NCBI RefSeq assembly: GCF_010389155.1
Contig: NC_057763.1
Location: forward strand, 36,438,645-36,502,644
Origin: Erigeron canadensis
Lineage: Eukaryota > Streptophyta > Magnoliopsida > Asterales > Asteraceae
Length of the DNA stretch: 64,000 bases
Reading direction: 5' to 3'
Shown: positions 1 through 11,500 of the stretch, in pieces
Layout of the letters: the number at the start of each line of letters is the position of its first letter
Numbering within the stretch: the stretch's first letter is position 1
Translations under genes and position numbers: made by a program
Notes under the pieces: model-generated
Database searches by the model: none
Told to the model about the DNA's origin: nothing
Seen by the model: only the letters and a program-made list of their open reading frames with translations

Positions 1-324
1 TTATTTAAAAGAAGTAACTTGTTTTAATATTTAATGAAAGAAAAGAAGATTAATTTTTTTGTCCCACTTGGACTTGAAGTCATGAACAAGCCTTTAACTA
101 CAAAAAGAAAATTTCTTAGCATATATCAGGGTAGTGACTTTTCAACAAATTCTGAACTTAGTATAAATTTGATAGGACTTCCATCATTTTCATTCATTAA
201 TACTATTGTAATATATTTGATTTATAAAGCTCCCAACCGCCCATGTAAATGGGACCAATATAATATTGTTTAACAAGCAGAAAAAATTACTTCATAAGAT
301 CTCTAAACATAAGAAACCCATTAC

Positions 325-3300
325 CTTGTCTGCATCCAGTGATTCTTGCAGCAGTCTGTCAGCTGCTGACAAGATATGATCTGGATAACTGGTACGTACG
401 TTGAGCTTCAGAAGATCAAGATTGACATGTACAGGGAAATATCCGATATCTATGAGGAGATTTACTGCTGAAGTAGACGTCTTAGCTAAGCCCATCGCCT
501 TTAGGATCTAATAATTGATAATATAAAACATAAGAGTGACTGAATGAGTGTCACATCTTGTGATCTACGAAAACTTTCAGAAATTATGCATCGTAGGAAA
601 ACGGTCAATAATAGCACAAGGATTACTCTTCAAAATGCGCAAGGAAATTTCAGACACTTTCAACATTCACCTCACAGATGAAATATGTTTACGTATGTAA
701 TAGGAAATTACCGCTCCTGCAGTATTCTTTTGCCCATCATCTTTACAAGCATCTATAGCAAATGCCTCAAGAGACTCAATTTTGTGCCAGTTTTTCTCGT
801 CAGCTTGCCAAGACCCTTTACAAGGTTTATCACGTGGTGGCATTGATTTTGCAGATTTCAGCAACTGTAAGAACTCTTGAAACTCTTTCTCGGCCGCCTC
901 CTTAGCAAGCAGTTTACGCTTCATTTCTTCTACCTAGATAATTTAGTTGACAAATAAATTTGCCTTAGCGACTCTCAACGTTGAAAGAGACAACAGAAAA
1001 AATAACAATATCTGCACTTGCAATATGACTTGTCAAAAACAGCCAACAAAACATCAGTGGCACTGACCTAAACAGTACATAAATTTCTGTATACGAACAA
1101 AGTGCTTAATACAGGGAGTGAGGGTGTCAAAATAACATACTAAGCTATTGATTAAAAAGATACACACAAAAAAACAACAGCAAACAGTCTGTCCCAGAAA
1201 AGCATTCAATATTGTAACATATGTAACTGTCGATCAAATAGTTCAAATGTAGCTCAATAAGAAAGAAAAAAATAGGGGAGTTCTTGTAACCAATACATAA
1301 AATAAATACTAGAAACATCATTTGTCATCACATAATTTATAACCATGTGAGTTCATAACATATTTAACTCCATCCCCTTTCACAGGTGTTTTATTCTCAT
1401 TCAATATGTATTATCTAATTAGTTCTTCATAACCATCAGCTAAAAACACAGCCGTAAGCTAAATGGCATGCCTTCTGCTTGGAGTATATTAGAGCAACTA
1501 GCCTTTCTATCTGTCTTGGTCATTACTGACAAGAACATTGCATAGAATGGGAATTAATCAAAGGGCACACCTGAACAGTTGTCCGAGGACCATAGACAGC
1601 ACAAGAGCCTTTGCTGTCAAGCACAGTGAAGTAAACTTCATCTCTTGATAGTAAGAGATGCGCACAGTAGCTCTCAAGAGGTTCAGCACTGCCAAAGATC
1701 ATCTGTAAGAATATAAAAAGGTTAATGGAGACCCAACAATAAATCAAATATCACATTCAACCACACATACCTCAGCCAATTCTGCAGCTGTTACTGATTT
1801 GTTACTATCAAGAAGCTCAATCCAAGCAAATTCAAGGAGTGTGGGATCCTGCAACATATTACTTAGGTAAATATCAGTATAAACCATAAAAACTACGGAC
1901 ATGTTACATCATTTAACTCAACTACTTAAGTAAAAGAGAACCAACCAAGTTATCCTGAGCTTTCTGATTGAAATCTGATATCTGCGTGGTATTTAAATTA
2001 ATAAGCCCTGGAACTATATAAGTGATTTGCTGTGGTTTAATGGAAGTTGTAACACCATTCTGCATATTAAAAACCAGGAAACAATGATAAATCAGCCTAA
2101 TGCCATTAAAGTAATGAAGAAAGAGTTCCTAAATCTAGCAACCCATGCAACATGCATTAGTAACTTTGTTTCCAGAAAAACCTGATCAGAAACTATCCAA
2201 TTCCTCCTTCCATCAGGTTTCTGAGCAACAGCGAGCAAAATCCTTTCAGAATCTTTCTTAAACTCCAAAAGCAATCCTTTCTGCAATACTTGCTTCTGTA
2301 GATTGTTATCAACAACCGCCTTACTGTTTGTCAATAATGATCTGAAGACCAGGAAAACAATTCACAATAAACCCCAGCATATACTGAAGTAAATTAAGTA
2401 ACATGAACCCCCAGGTGATTCGTCAAGTCAAACTTCGCTATGTCAGAACTTCAAAATACAGAAGGTAGAAATTATCACCGAGCTAAGTGAGGTGCGTAGA
2501 TACGAAGATATTAGGTAGATAATGACGCGGACCAAAGAAGCTGGGTGTTCAAGCATGTCAAAGCAGCACAAATTAACTATCAACCCTTTATAAACTTTTG
2601 CCTAGATGTTGGCATGGACATAGTACATAGTCCTAATCTGGTTCTTCAGGTCAACAGCCAGCAAAAATGGCAAATCTCTTTACTTAATCGATTATACTAT
2701 AATACCAACACAAATGACATCAACCTTGTAAAAACTATAGTCAAACTCCTGAGGAACAAGCCCTATCATACGCTTTACTAGCTTCTTTTAGATACTGTCA
2801 ATAAGAATGGGTAGCCAATCAAGACATTCATAATAAGCCCATCGGTAGTTCATAGTTTGACATAGAGAATGGTTCGTGTGGCTTTCAACCATGCCAGCAC
2901 CTACGAAACTACTATCTTGGCAACAAGACATATGGGGAACAACATATCAACACTTCTTACATATAACTCTTGATTGGCCAACATATATATAAAACTGTAT
3001 AATAATACGGATCCTACATTCCAAAGGATGATCCATTGCTAAGTGACGAAGATGCTGAACAATACAATCGTTTTGCTGAATAATAGTGATTAAGTTTTTA
3101 TTGATTAACTTAAAGTGTATGCAGTAGCTCTGCTGTTCAAATACAGTCAATCAATAAGCCATACGTAACTGTCTCCTAATAGTTGGCATGGTACATAGTC
3201 CTTATCTGGTTCTTGGGTTCAGCGGCTAGCTAAAATCATATAGCCCTGTATTTCACTTTCAGCTGCTCATATACTATATGTGATTTAAAAAAATACAGTC

Positions 3301-4134
3301 AAATTCTGAAGGAACAATTCATAACGTACAATAGGAATGGATAGCTAAGCACTACATTCATAGTGATAATATCATCGACTCAATACCTTGACATAGGGAA
3401 TACTTCAGATGGCTTTCGATGACCTTAACAACATGCGTGAAAGTGCAATTGGGAAACTACTAACTTGGCAATAAAACAAACAGAAAACACAATACCAACC
3501 CTTTTCATCTATGACTCTTTATTGGCCAATACACCGATAACGTTGAGGACTGATACAAATCCTACATTCTGACCTATATGATCGTTTTTGCTACTAGTAA
3601 TGATTAACATTAAAATCTAAATTTAGAGTGTATGTGCTATAAGCCTATAATGTTCAAATACAATCTAACTATCGTATATTATATTTGTACATTAACTATA
3701 TCACCTCCTTTATATAATAAAATTATTATTCACAAACTTGCAACATTACATACATAAATTCTGTATCTATCCTAGCTTCATAACAAATAAAACATAATGT
3801 GAATTCATAAACAATATATATATACACACTAACAAGTAATAACAAAAGAGATTATCGATACGCACTTATTACCGGCACGAATCTTCCTTCTGCGTAACCC
3901 TTCGAACTCTTCGAGCACAGAATCGACGAAGCTTTGTACAGAATAGCTTCGATTTCCATATCGTATTACGTTATGGTGAAAATGACTAAAAACTAACGGT
4001 CTACAAATTGAAAAACGAGAAAACTGTAAGTACGGATAAGGCCGGATTTGTTGGAACCGCCGGAAAGCAGTTAACGGCAACGGAGATGACGGTGACGTGG
4101 AGCGAAGTAGGGTGACTCCTGTACGGACCACCAT
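325..4134 (-). CDS. RNR1: RNase II/R-family organellar exoribonuclease, 5' part (partial)
   Basis: Seven exons read on the minus strand: 3866-4134, 2182-2341, 1946-2059, 1771-1848, 1571-1702, 712-933, 325-507. All junctions are GT-AG and the frame stays open for 386 codons. The N-terminus is rich in Arg and Ser, as in organelle transit peptides. Residues line up exon by exon with plant RNR1 (Arabidopsis AT5G02250, from memory): GLLLEFKKD, then IKPQQIT, PLESYCAHLLLS, EFLQLLKSAK and LLIDIGYFPVHVNL. The family removes 3' extensions from chloroplast and mitochondrial rRNA and mRNA precursors. The catalytic RNB domain and S1 region are not in the window: positions 1-324 are intron 7 and the rest lies off the left edge. 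The first donor is taken as AA^GTGCGT at 3865 because the more obvious GTAATA donor six bases upstream puts a stop in exon 2. Identity is firm; whether the full gene is intact cannot be seen. Confidence 0.9.
2342..3865 (-). other. Intron 1 of the RNR1-like gene, with an old internal duplication
   Basis: This 1.5 kb intron has no convincing exon. It holds two diverged direct copies, roughly 2605-3150 and 3180-3675. Both have the same order of landmarks: GTTGGCATGG, ACATAGTCCT, TGACATAG, ATTGGCCAA, ATCCTACATTC and GTTCAAATACA. Offsets shrink from about 574 to 548 bases through indels. Confidence 0.7.
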
Positions 4135-4279
4135 GTTTTTTAAGTGTTGGTTCCGGTTTTTCCTTTTTGTTGTTGATAATAAAGCTGGGAATTGTAACGG
4201 AGAAAAGCGGGTCGGGTCGGTTTCGGATCATGGATGAGGTCAGAAAGGAACCCGATGGTGAGTAAGACAAAAATCTTAA

Positions 4280-5795
4280 TCTTAATATATACTACTAACT
4301 AATCAAATCGCTCAATTTTATCAAATTGATTCTTGTTTATGTTATTATTTAAATTAAATATAAATTAAAAATCTTAATAATCATTATTCAAATATATTAT
4401 TGTATTAGTATTAATATTTATATTAATTTCTTAAAAAATCTCATTAATTTACATTTTTTTATTTTTCATTAATAATTTACATTGTTTAGCCCTGAATACT
4501 TAATTTATTTTTATTTTTAGCCATAACTTGAGGGAACCTTTTAAAATTTATAATCATTTAATTAATTAAAAAAATTTCAACATATGAAATATTGTCTACA
4601 AAATGCTATTTCAAAACCTAATGACTTATTTACAAATATTAGATTAGATTTTTATAAATTTTAAATATTAATATTTAGTTTAATATTTAATATAAACACA
4701 ACTTCAACTCTACATACATATCTCAGACATAATAACCGATGACGATATACAACATCATTGTCCTAAACACAATAGGATTCACACAAGATTGGACGATCAC
4801 AGAATAAAACACGATTAAAACAGAAGGTTACTTGAATACTAAATTCAAATCAATATGAACTCCATTCAAGACTCATTCCATCTCTCAGTTAAAAAGGTAC
4901 ATAATTTTCTCCTTTTTATATATTAGTTTTGCGTATTAATGTTTGGAGTTATAGTTGTCAGTCAAATCAGGGTCCTAATTGTTATCAAAAAATATGAAAA
5001 CAATCATAATTGTTATCTAATTATCATATGACATGTGATTGAAAATAAACCTATTGGTGTTATGGGTTTGTATCATGATCAAGTACATATACTTGAATGT
5101 CAAGTACATGATCACAAGTATGTTTATAGATAAATTATTAATTTATATTAATTTGTAGAAAAAGTCTCATTAATTAATTTATTTTTTTGTTTTCCATCAA
5201 CAATTTACACTTTTTAGCCCTCAATATTTAATTTAATTTATTTGTAACCACCAACTTGAGAGGGTTTTTTAAAAATTTTCTAAAAACAGTTACAAAAATT
5301 ATTTATATTTAATTTTTTTTAAGTAACAATTGTCACTCAAATCAAGAGTACTAATTGTTATCAAATAAAATGAAACAATCATAATTGTTATCTAATTACC
5401 ATAAGACGGGTAATTGAAAAAGAGCATGCATCATGACCACATACATATACTTGAATGTCAAATACAAGATCACAAGTATAGTTATATTTTAATTCTTAAT
5501 CATCTTTCATAATAATATCACATTATGAGTACAACTAGTTTCAGAAAAGTATATTATAGATAAATTATTATAGCATGTGCCTTGTGGAATGACTACGACA
5601 AACAATTCCATCAATATGTCTAAGCTAATAATGACAGTGACGAACCTATGATTATTGTACTACAACTTGCTAAATATAACACTTAGAACCGTTTATCTTC
5701 AAAATTATAAGCTTTTATGACTTAAATGTATGAAAATCTAATATTGATAATATCATAAACGTGTGTCCAGAGTTGGACACGAGTCTAAAATCTAG
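4280..5795 (+). mobile_element. Non-autonomous Helitron, plus orientation
   Basis: The 5' end starts TCTTAATATATACT after an A at 4279. The 3' end carries a hairpin (GTGTCCA, loop GAGT, TGGACAC, 5764-5781) followed by TCTAAAATCTAG and a T at 5796. TC start, 3' hairpin, CTRR end and insertion between A and T are the Helitron hallmarks. It shares most of its sequence with the 809-bp element at 6637-7445 but is longer because part of the interior (about 4440-4540 and 5140-5255) is present twice. No coding capacity is seen. It starts 145 bp upstream of the RNR1-like ATG, so it probably abuts or forms part of that promoter. Confidence 0.6.
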
Positions 5796-6230
5796 TTTAT
5801 TACCTATATAGTCATCTTTTAATAATTAAAAACTTAAGGAAAATAATAATAGCAGTCTTAAGGTTGTCATTAACAGCTTATTTTACATGCATAAAAAGTA
5901 CTAGTATTTTATAGATCAATAACCATCCCTGAATTTTTGCAATGCAAAATACAAATTTTAATGCAACAAATTAATGACTTAAATGTATGAAGATCCAATA
6001 TTGATAATATCGTAAACGTGTGTCAAAGCTTGGAAACGGATCTAAAATCTAATTTATTACCTATATAGTCATCTTTTAATAATTAAAAACTTAAGGAAAA
6101 TAATAATAGCAGTCCTAAGGTTGTCATTAATATCTTATTTTACATGCATAAAAAGTACTAGTATTTTATAGATCAATAACAATCCCTGAATTTTTGCAAT
6201 AAAAAGTACAAGTTTTAATGCAACAAATTA
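5716..6230 (+). repeat. 258-bp tandem duplication of a Helitron 3' end plus flank
   Basis: Unit 1 is 5716-5973 and unit 2 is 5974-6230, nearly identical over their length. Each contains the Helitron terminal hairpin region and about 180 bp of downstream host sequence. In unit 2 the hairpin is damaged and the terminal CTAG has become CTAA. Confidence 0.8.
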
Positions 6231-6636
6231 GTTAATACTGACAGCTCTAAAGGCTGACATTAACAAAACTCAAAACTTAATATATTAAATTTCATATTTT
6301 TGTTTACTTAATAAAAAATATTTATCGCATTTATTATTACTTAATACATATAATCGTATTATATGTTCAATTGTTTAATACATTTAAAACATAATAATTA
6401 AAAATAATAATTTTATTTTTACTTTATTTAAACCTACATCCACAGATGTTGGTTATAAACATAACAAAAAATACTTAATTTTATTTATTTATTGTAATGA
6501 TATAACATTTTTCAATATTCACAAAATTTTTCTTCTGACATATGTTCGCAATAAATTATCAACTAATAGATTATATGTTCTAATATCGTTTAAATATGCC
6601 GTTTGAAAGAAAAAAAATATATCATCTTAATCAAAA
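6231..6636. other. AT-rich sequence without recognisable feature
   Basis: Low-complexity A+T-rich DNA between two Helitron copies. I see no exon, hairpin or terminal repeat. Confidence 0.4.
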
Positions 6637-7445
6637 TCTTAATATATACTATAAGACAGTTAAACTAATGACTTATTAACCAATCAAATCGTTCAATTTT
6701 ATCAAATTGACTTTCGCTTATGTCGTCATTTAGATAAATTATAAATTAAAAATCCTAATAATAATTATCCAAATATATTATTATAATATTATTTATATTA
6801 ATTTGTAGAAAAAGTCTCATTAATTTATTTATTTTTTGTTTTCCATCAACAATTTACACTTTTTAGCCCTCAATATTTAATTTAATTTATTTTTAACCAC
6901 CAACTTGAGAGGATTTTTTTAAAATTGTCTAAAAACAGTTACAAAAATTATTTATATTTAATTTTTTTAAGTTACAATTGCCACTCAAATCAAGAGTACT
7001 AATTGTTATCAAATAAAATGAAAACAATCATAATTGTTATCTAATTACCATAAGACGGGTAATTGAAAAAGAGCCCGCATCATGACCACATACATATACT
7101 TGAATGTCAAATACAATATCACAAGTATAGTTATATTTTAATTCTTAATCATCTTTCATAATAATATCACATTATGAGTACAACTAGTTTCAAAAACTTC
7201 TATAATAAGGAAATTATTGTAGCATGTGTCGTGTGGAATGACTACGTCAAACAATTCCATCAATATGTCTCAGCTAATAATGACAGCGACGAGCATGCGA
7301 TTATTGTACTACAGTTTGCACATTGTAACACTTAGAACCTTATATCTTCAAAATTATAAGATTTTATAAATTAAATGTATGAATATCTAATATTAATAAT
7401 ATCGTAAACCCCGTGTCCAGTGTTGGACACGGGTCTAAAATCTAG
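6637..7445 (+). mobile_element. Non-autonomous Helitron, 809 bp, plus orientation
   Basis: It begins TCTTAATATATACT after A (6636). It ends with a strong hairpin, CCCGTGTCCA paired with TGGACACGGG around 7410-7433, then TCTAAAATCTAG, with T at 7446. Body sequence matches the copy at 4280-5795, for example the stretch around 6790-6905 against 5143-5255. It has no reading frame of note. Confidence 0.75.
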
Positions 7446-8561
7446 TTTAAATATATAAAGGTTTTATATTGATATATATTTATAGATGTTTTTTAAAGAA
7501 TTTAATATTTAATTAAGCCCGTCTTTCAACATATTAATATATATATTAAAAACAAAAGTATGAAAAAACGTGTAAAGAATAGTGTATTTTCTATTCTTTT
7601 TATTTTAACCACATAAGTTTTAATTTTTGTTGTATTTTTAATCATTTGAATAATACATGTTTTCTTCAAAAACTTTATGGTTTTTTAACCTCGGTCCATG
7701 AAAGCATACCTATTTACAACGCATTATCTCTTGAATAATTCTTTTCTATTAAATCGTTAACAAATGTAATGTCTCCCGGGGTAACGCCCGGGTGACATAT
7801 CTTGTTCTATGTAAATAAACAAGTAATATTTGAAAACATGAATATATTTAAATAAATAAATATAAATAGTATAAATATATACTCGTAAGTAATCCTAATA
7901 CCCGTACGATGTACGGTAGCTATATAAATTATATTATAACGAAATTCGAATATGCATCATACATGATTTGTGAGTATCAAATAAGTTGTGGTTAAAGTAA
8001 ATCGATGAACGAATCTAAATTATAATAATAAATATAATATATGTTTAGTTAAACTTTTGGATTTACCTTAAATTTTTAGAATCATATCAAAATTAGAGCT
8101 TGTAATTATAGTGGATGATGACAAATAGTCTTGTGATTTGAGATCGTAAACTCAAATTTTTGAAATTTTCATGTTAATAACTTATTATAATTAATATAAA
8201 TAATATGAGATACAAAATTGAGAAATAATTTAAAAAAAAAAAATTATTAATGAGAACACGGTCAATGAAATAAGATTATAATATGTTTTATATTAATAAG
8301 TCAAGAGTTAGAGTTTAGTTTTAAGTCTAATAAGGAAATTGAATTTATATACAACTAAAAAAAGCTAATTTAACAAAATAAATAAATTAGTAAGACACGT
8401 GTCGATCAAGAATTACGCTACGTGTCGTTTTAAGAACATGTCAATCATGTTTTAGTTTATTGATGGATATCATGAATGTATTTAACGCGCATACTCCATA
8501 GTTTACTTGTGTCCATTTTGCTTACTTTTAAACATATGCTAGTTACGATGTATATTGTGAA
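7446..8561. other. AT-rich intergenic sequence with two degraded hairpins
   Basis: No gene is seen. GC-rich hairpins at about 7774-7793 (CCCGGGGTAACGCCCGGG) and 7910-7925 (CCCGTACGATGTACGG) look like Helitron 3' hairpins without a usable CTAG end. Two ACGTGTC boxes lie at about 8395-8423. Confidence 0.4.
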
Positions 8562-11500
8562 CTAGTCTTCAGTCCCGTCCGATGGACGGATAATCCCAAT
8601 ATATATATATATATATCAAAATAATAAATAACAAAACAGGTGAAAAATAACAAAACATAGACAAAATTAAGAAATTTAAAAGTATAGACCCTTTTGTAGT
8701 AGAATAAACAATCATAATCAAAGTACAATTGAGAGTAAAATAAACTAAAGAGTTGAAAATGTAACACCCCAACTAAGGCGGAACAATGAGATGTACAGAA
8801 AGTCGAGTATTCAAAACAAAGGATTATAAATAACATTCACCATAGTTTTATTTGATAAAAGAATTTACAAATGTACAAGCATGTGAACCAATTTCCAAGT
8901 ACAAATGCGTCCACCGTACTTGAATATTAAGTTCGCGAAAGAAATAACAAGCACATGAAGTAGTATACTACAATGATCAAGGCGGATTCCATTGCCTATC
9001 ACAAGGTTTGATCTTTGACTCCAAAAGGCAACACAAATAATCATGAAGCATATAAATCCTCAATGCTTAAGCTTATTTCCTGAAAAGCATGAAGAAAAAG
9101 TGTCAACTACGAAAACGTAGTTGGTGAGTGCATAGGTTTTTATATAAATCTTGGTACATCACCGTTTTAATACTTAGAAAAACTGATTACTATTACATTT
9201 CGAAATATCCAAACCATATGATCGACAAAATTTTCATATCATGTTATCAAGTTTCCAAATACCATAATGTCATATCAAGACTTGGAGAATCTATAGTAAA
9301 ATTTCAGGTTCTCATTTGTCAAATCATCATGAGAGAAAAAGTATATAAATCGATTAATCGTATATCATACCAAAATCATTCGGTTACCAAAATCATTTCA
9401 ATATCACCAATTTCCATGAATATTTCCAATTCATCCTTTGATAATCATTTGTTCAACTCATTATAACCCATGTAAATAAATCCTTGTCATATGACCACAA
9501 GGGTCTAATTCCATTATCTTAGATGAGTAAATGCTTGAGCCACTACTACTACCATTTTATTCAAGTCCGATTACAATCCAATAATTCAATTCATAGCACA
9601 AGCTGTCAATCAAGTGCCGTAATAATAATAACAATGATGATAATGGGTCGTGCCATGGAGACGCCCGATTATCTTAAGGTAGTTAGAACACCCGGGGGCC
9701 AGACTAGAAGTGGAGGTTGTCACGAAGGCAACCAACCTTCCAACGGTACGCTTTGGGTGGGCGGACGAAACCTAGTTGCGCAACTAACTAACTACAGGCC
9801 TCCACTTTCGGAGTAAATAGTAGTGTACCGAACGCCGCGGTTTGACAGAACTCAAGCTCATCACATAAATCCTTTATTTTCATGAACATACGAAACAATT
9901 TTATTTCATACTCATATATCAAGAATCATTTCATATAACAACTCTCTTTCAAGAAACATTGCATATATAGAAAGTAGTTTCATTTATCATGCTTTTCACC
10001 CCGAAAGTAAAGCACATAAAAGAGTTTGAAAGGGGGCTATGACTCACCTTGATATGCCGCATATTATATTCACTTATCCAAAATGGGTACTTCCCATCAA
10101 TCGCTCCATCATACATCCGTCACGTTTCTCAATCACATTTGAAAGCCAAGACTATCCCTACGATAGGACTAATACATGTAAGTTCCTATCTTAAGCCATC
10201 ACTTAGAAATGCCACTTTCATTATATTGCTATCAATTGTGGAACCCAAGTATATTGTCAACATTCGCATTGTTTTGGTTGTAGCGATTGATGGTGTAAAA
10301 TGTTACTTTAATTACATGCGTAGTTATAAGTTGTTAGATTTTTGGTAACTTGGCTTCATTTGTGGTTTCACTTGGCATCTTAGGTCATCATGTAGATATA
10401 TCGTATTAAGTTATGTTATCCTTGTTCATCATTTGTTGTGTAATCGATTTTAGCGTGAATTAACATTTGTGATATCAATATATAGCTTGGTTAAGACAAT
10501 TACTTATGTCAATCTCACTTAATTATCTTTGTTTTATTTTGATTACACTTATCTCATGAAATTCGTTTAAGTGTTATGGGCCATTATCAATTGGGTTTTA
10601 GGTGTCATGGGCTTTTAAATGTTTTGGGCTTACATTAGTTATTGAGCTTTACCTTATTTGGGTTAGGTGCATAATGGGTTATAGTGGTTATTGGGCTATA
10701 AGGCTTATTGGGCCAAGTGGGCCTATTGATTTGTGTTCCTTATGGGTTCATTATTTGGGTCGGGTTAGCCCATTATGGTTCTTAGTTCATTACATAGCCC
10801 ATTATGTCATTTATAAGATTACTTACAAATTTTCTGTTTTATACTTTATTTTTAAGAAATGTTAGCTACTATTTTGGGGTCAAGACGAATTAGTTGGACC
10901 TTCATGATTTTTACACAGTGACTTATATGTATCTAGTATTTTTGTGAATTTTTGGTGAATTTTTAGATGATGTTTGGTGTCCGTAAAAATTATCCAAACA
11001 CGAACTGTCTCGAATGGGCACTGCTTGCGACATCAGAAGTTTTATAAAAGTTCTTGATGTTCTGATTGTTAGAAAAATCCCATGATTTTATTTTGAGTTC
11101 ACAACACATTGAAATTACTTTCTACCAAGTATGACTTCCTGGAACTTTATGGATTAGGAGATAAAAATTGTTAAAGTTTATAAAATATTCATACAAAATT
11201 ACAGTTTTGACCAGTTTCAGTAGAAAAATCATATCTTTAGTTTGGTTCAGTATTTTTGAGTAATTCCAGTTGGAGGTTAATCTTAACTCATTTGTCTACA
11301 ACTTTTATTTTGATATTCTTTCTTGAAAATTCCCTCACATGCCCAGTTTTCCCGTTCAAAGACAGAAGATGGATTCTGTCAGCTTACTTTGTTTGCCCAA
11401 TGCATGCCTTTACTTTATGGCTTCACCCAATACTTATTTTGGCAAACCCAATACATTTTGTTCATCCTAATTCATCTATTCATCTTTCATTAGTGTTTTC

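Noticed and set aside
3864..3873. GGTAATAAG as donor of RNR1 exon 1
   Set aside because: Using GTAATA at 3872 puts a stop at the start of exon 2; the GTGCGT donor at 3865 keeps the frame.
4001..4270. 89-codon minus-strand frame overlapping RNR1 exon 1
   Set aside because: It is another frame of the transit-peptide exon; the exon 1 frame joins the conserved downstream exons and this one does not.
9128..9816. Two plus-strand open frames of about 100 codons
   Set aside because: They lie inside the solo LTR, have no recognisable domain and no splice context.
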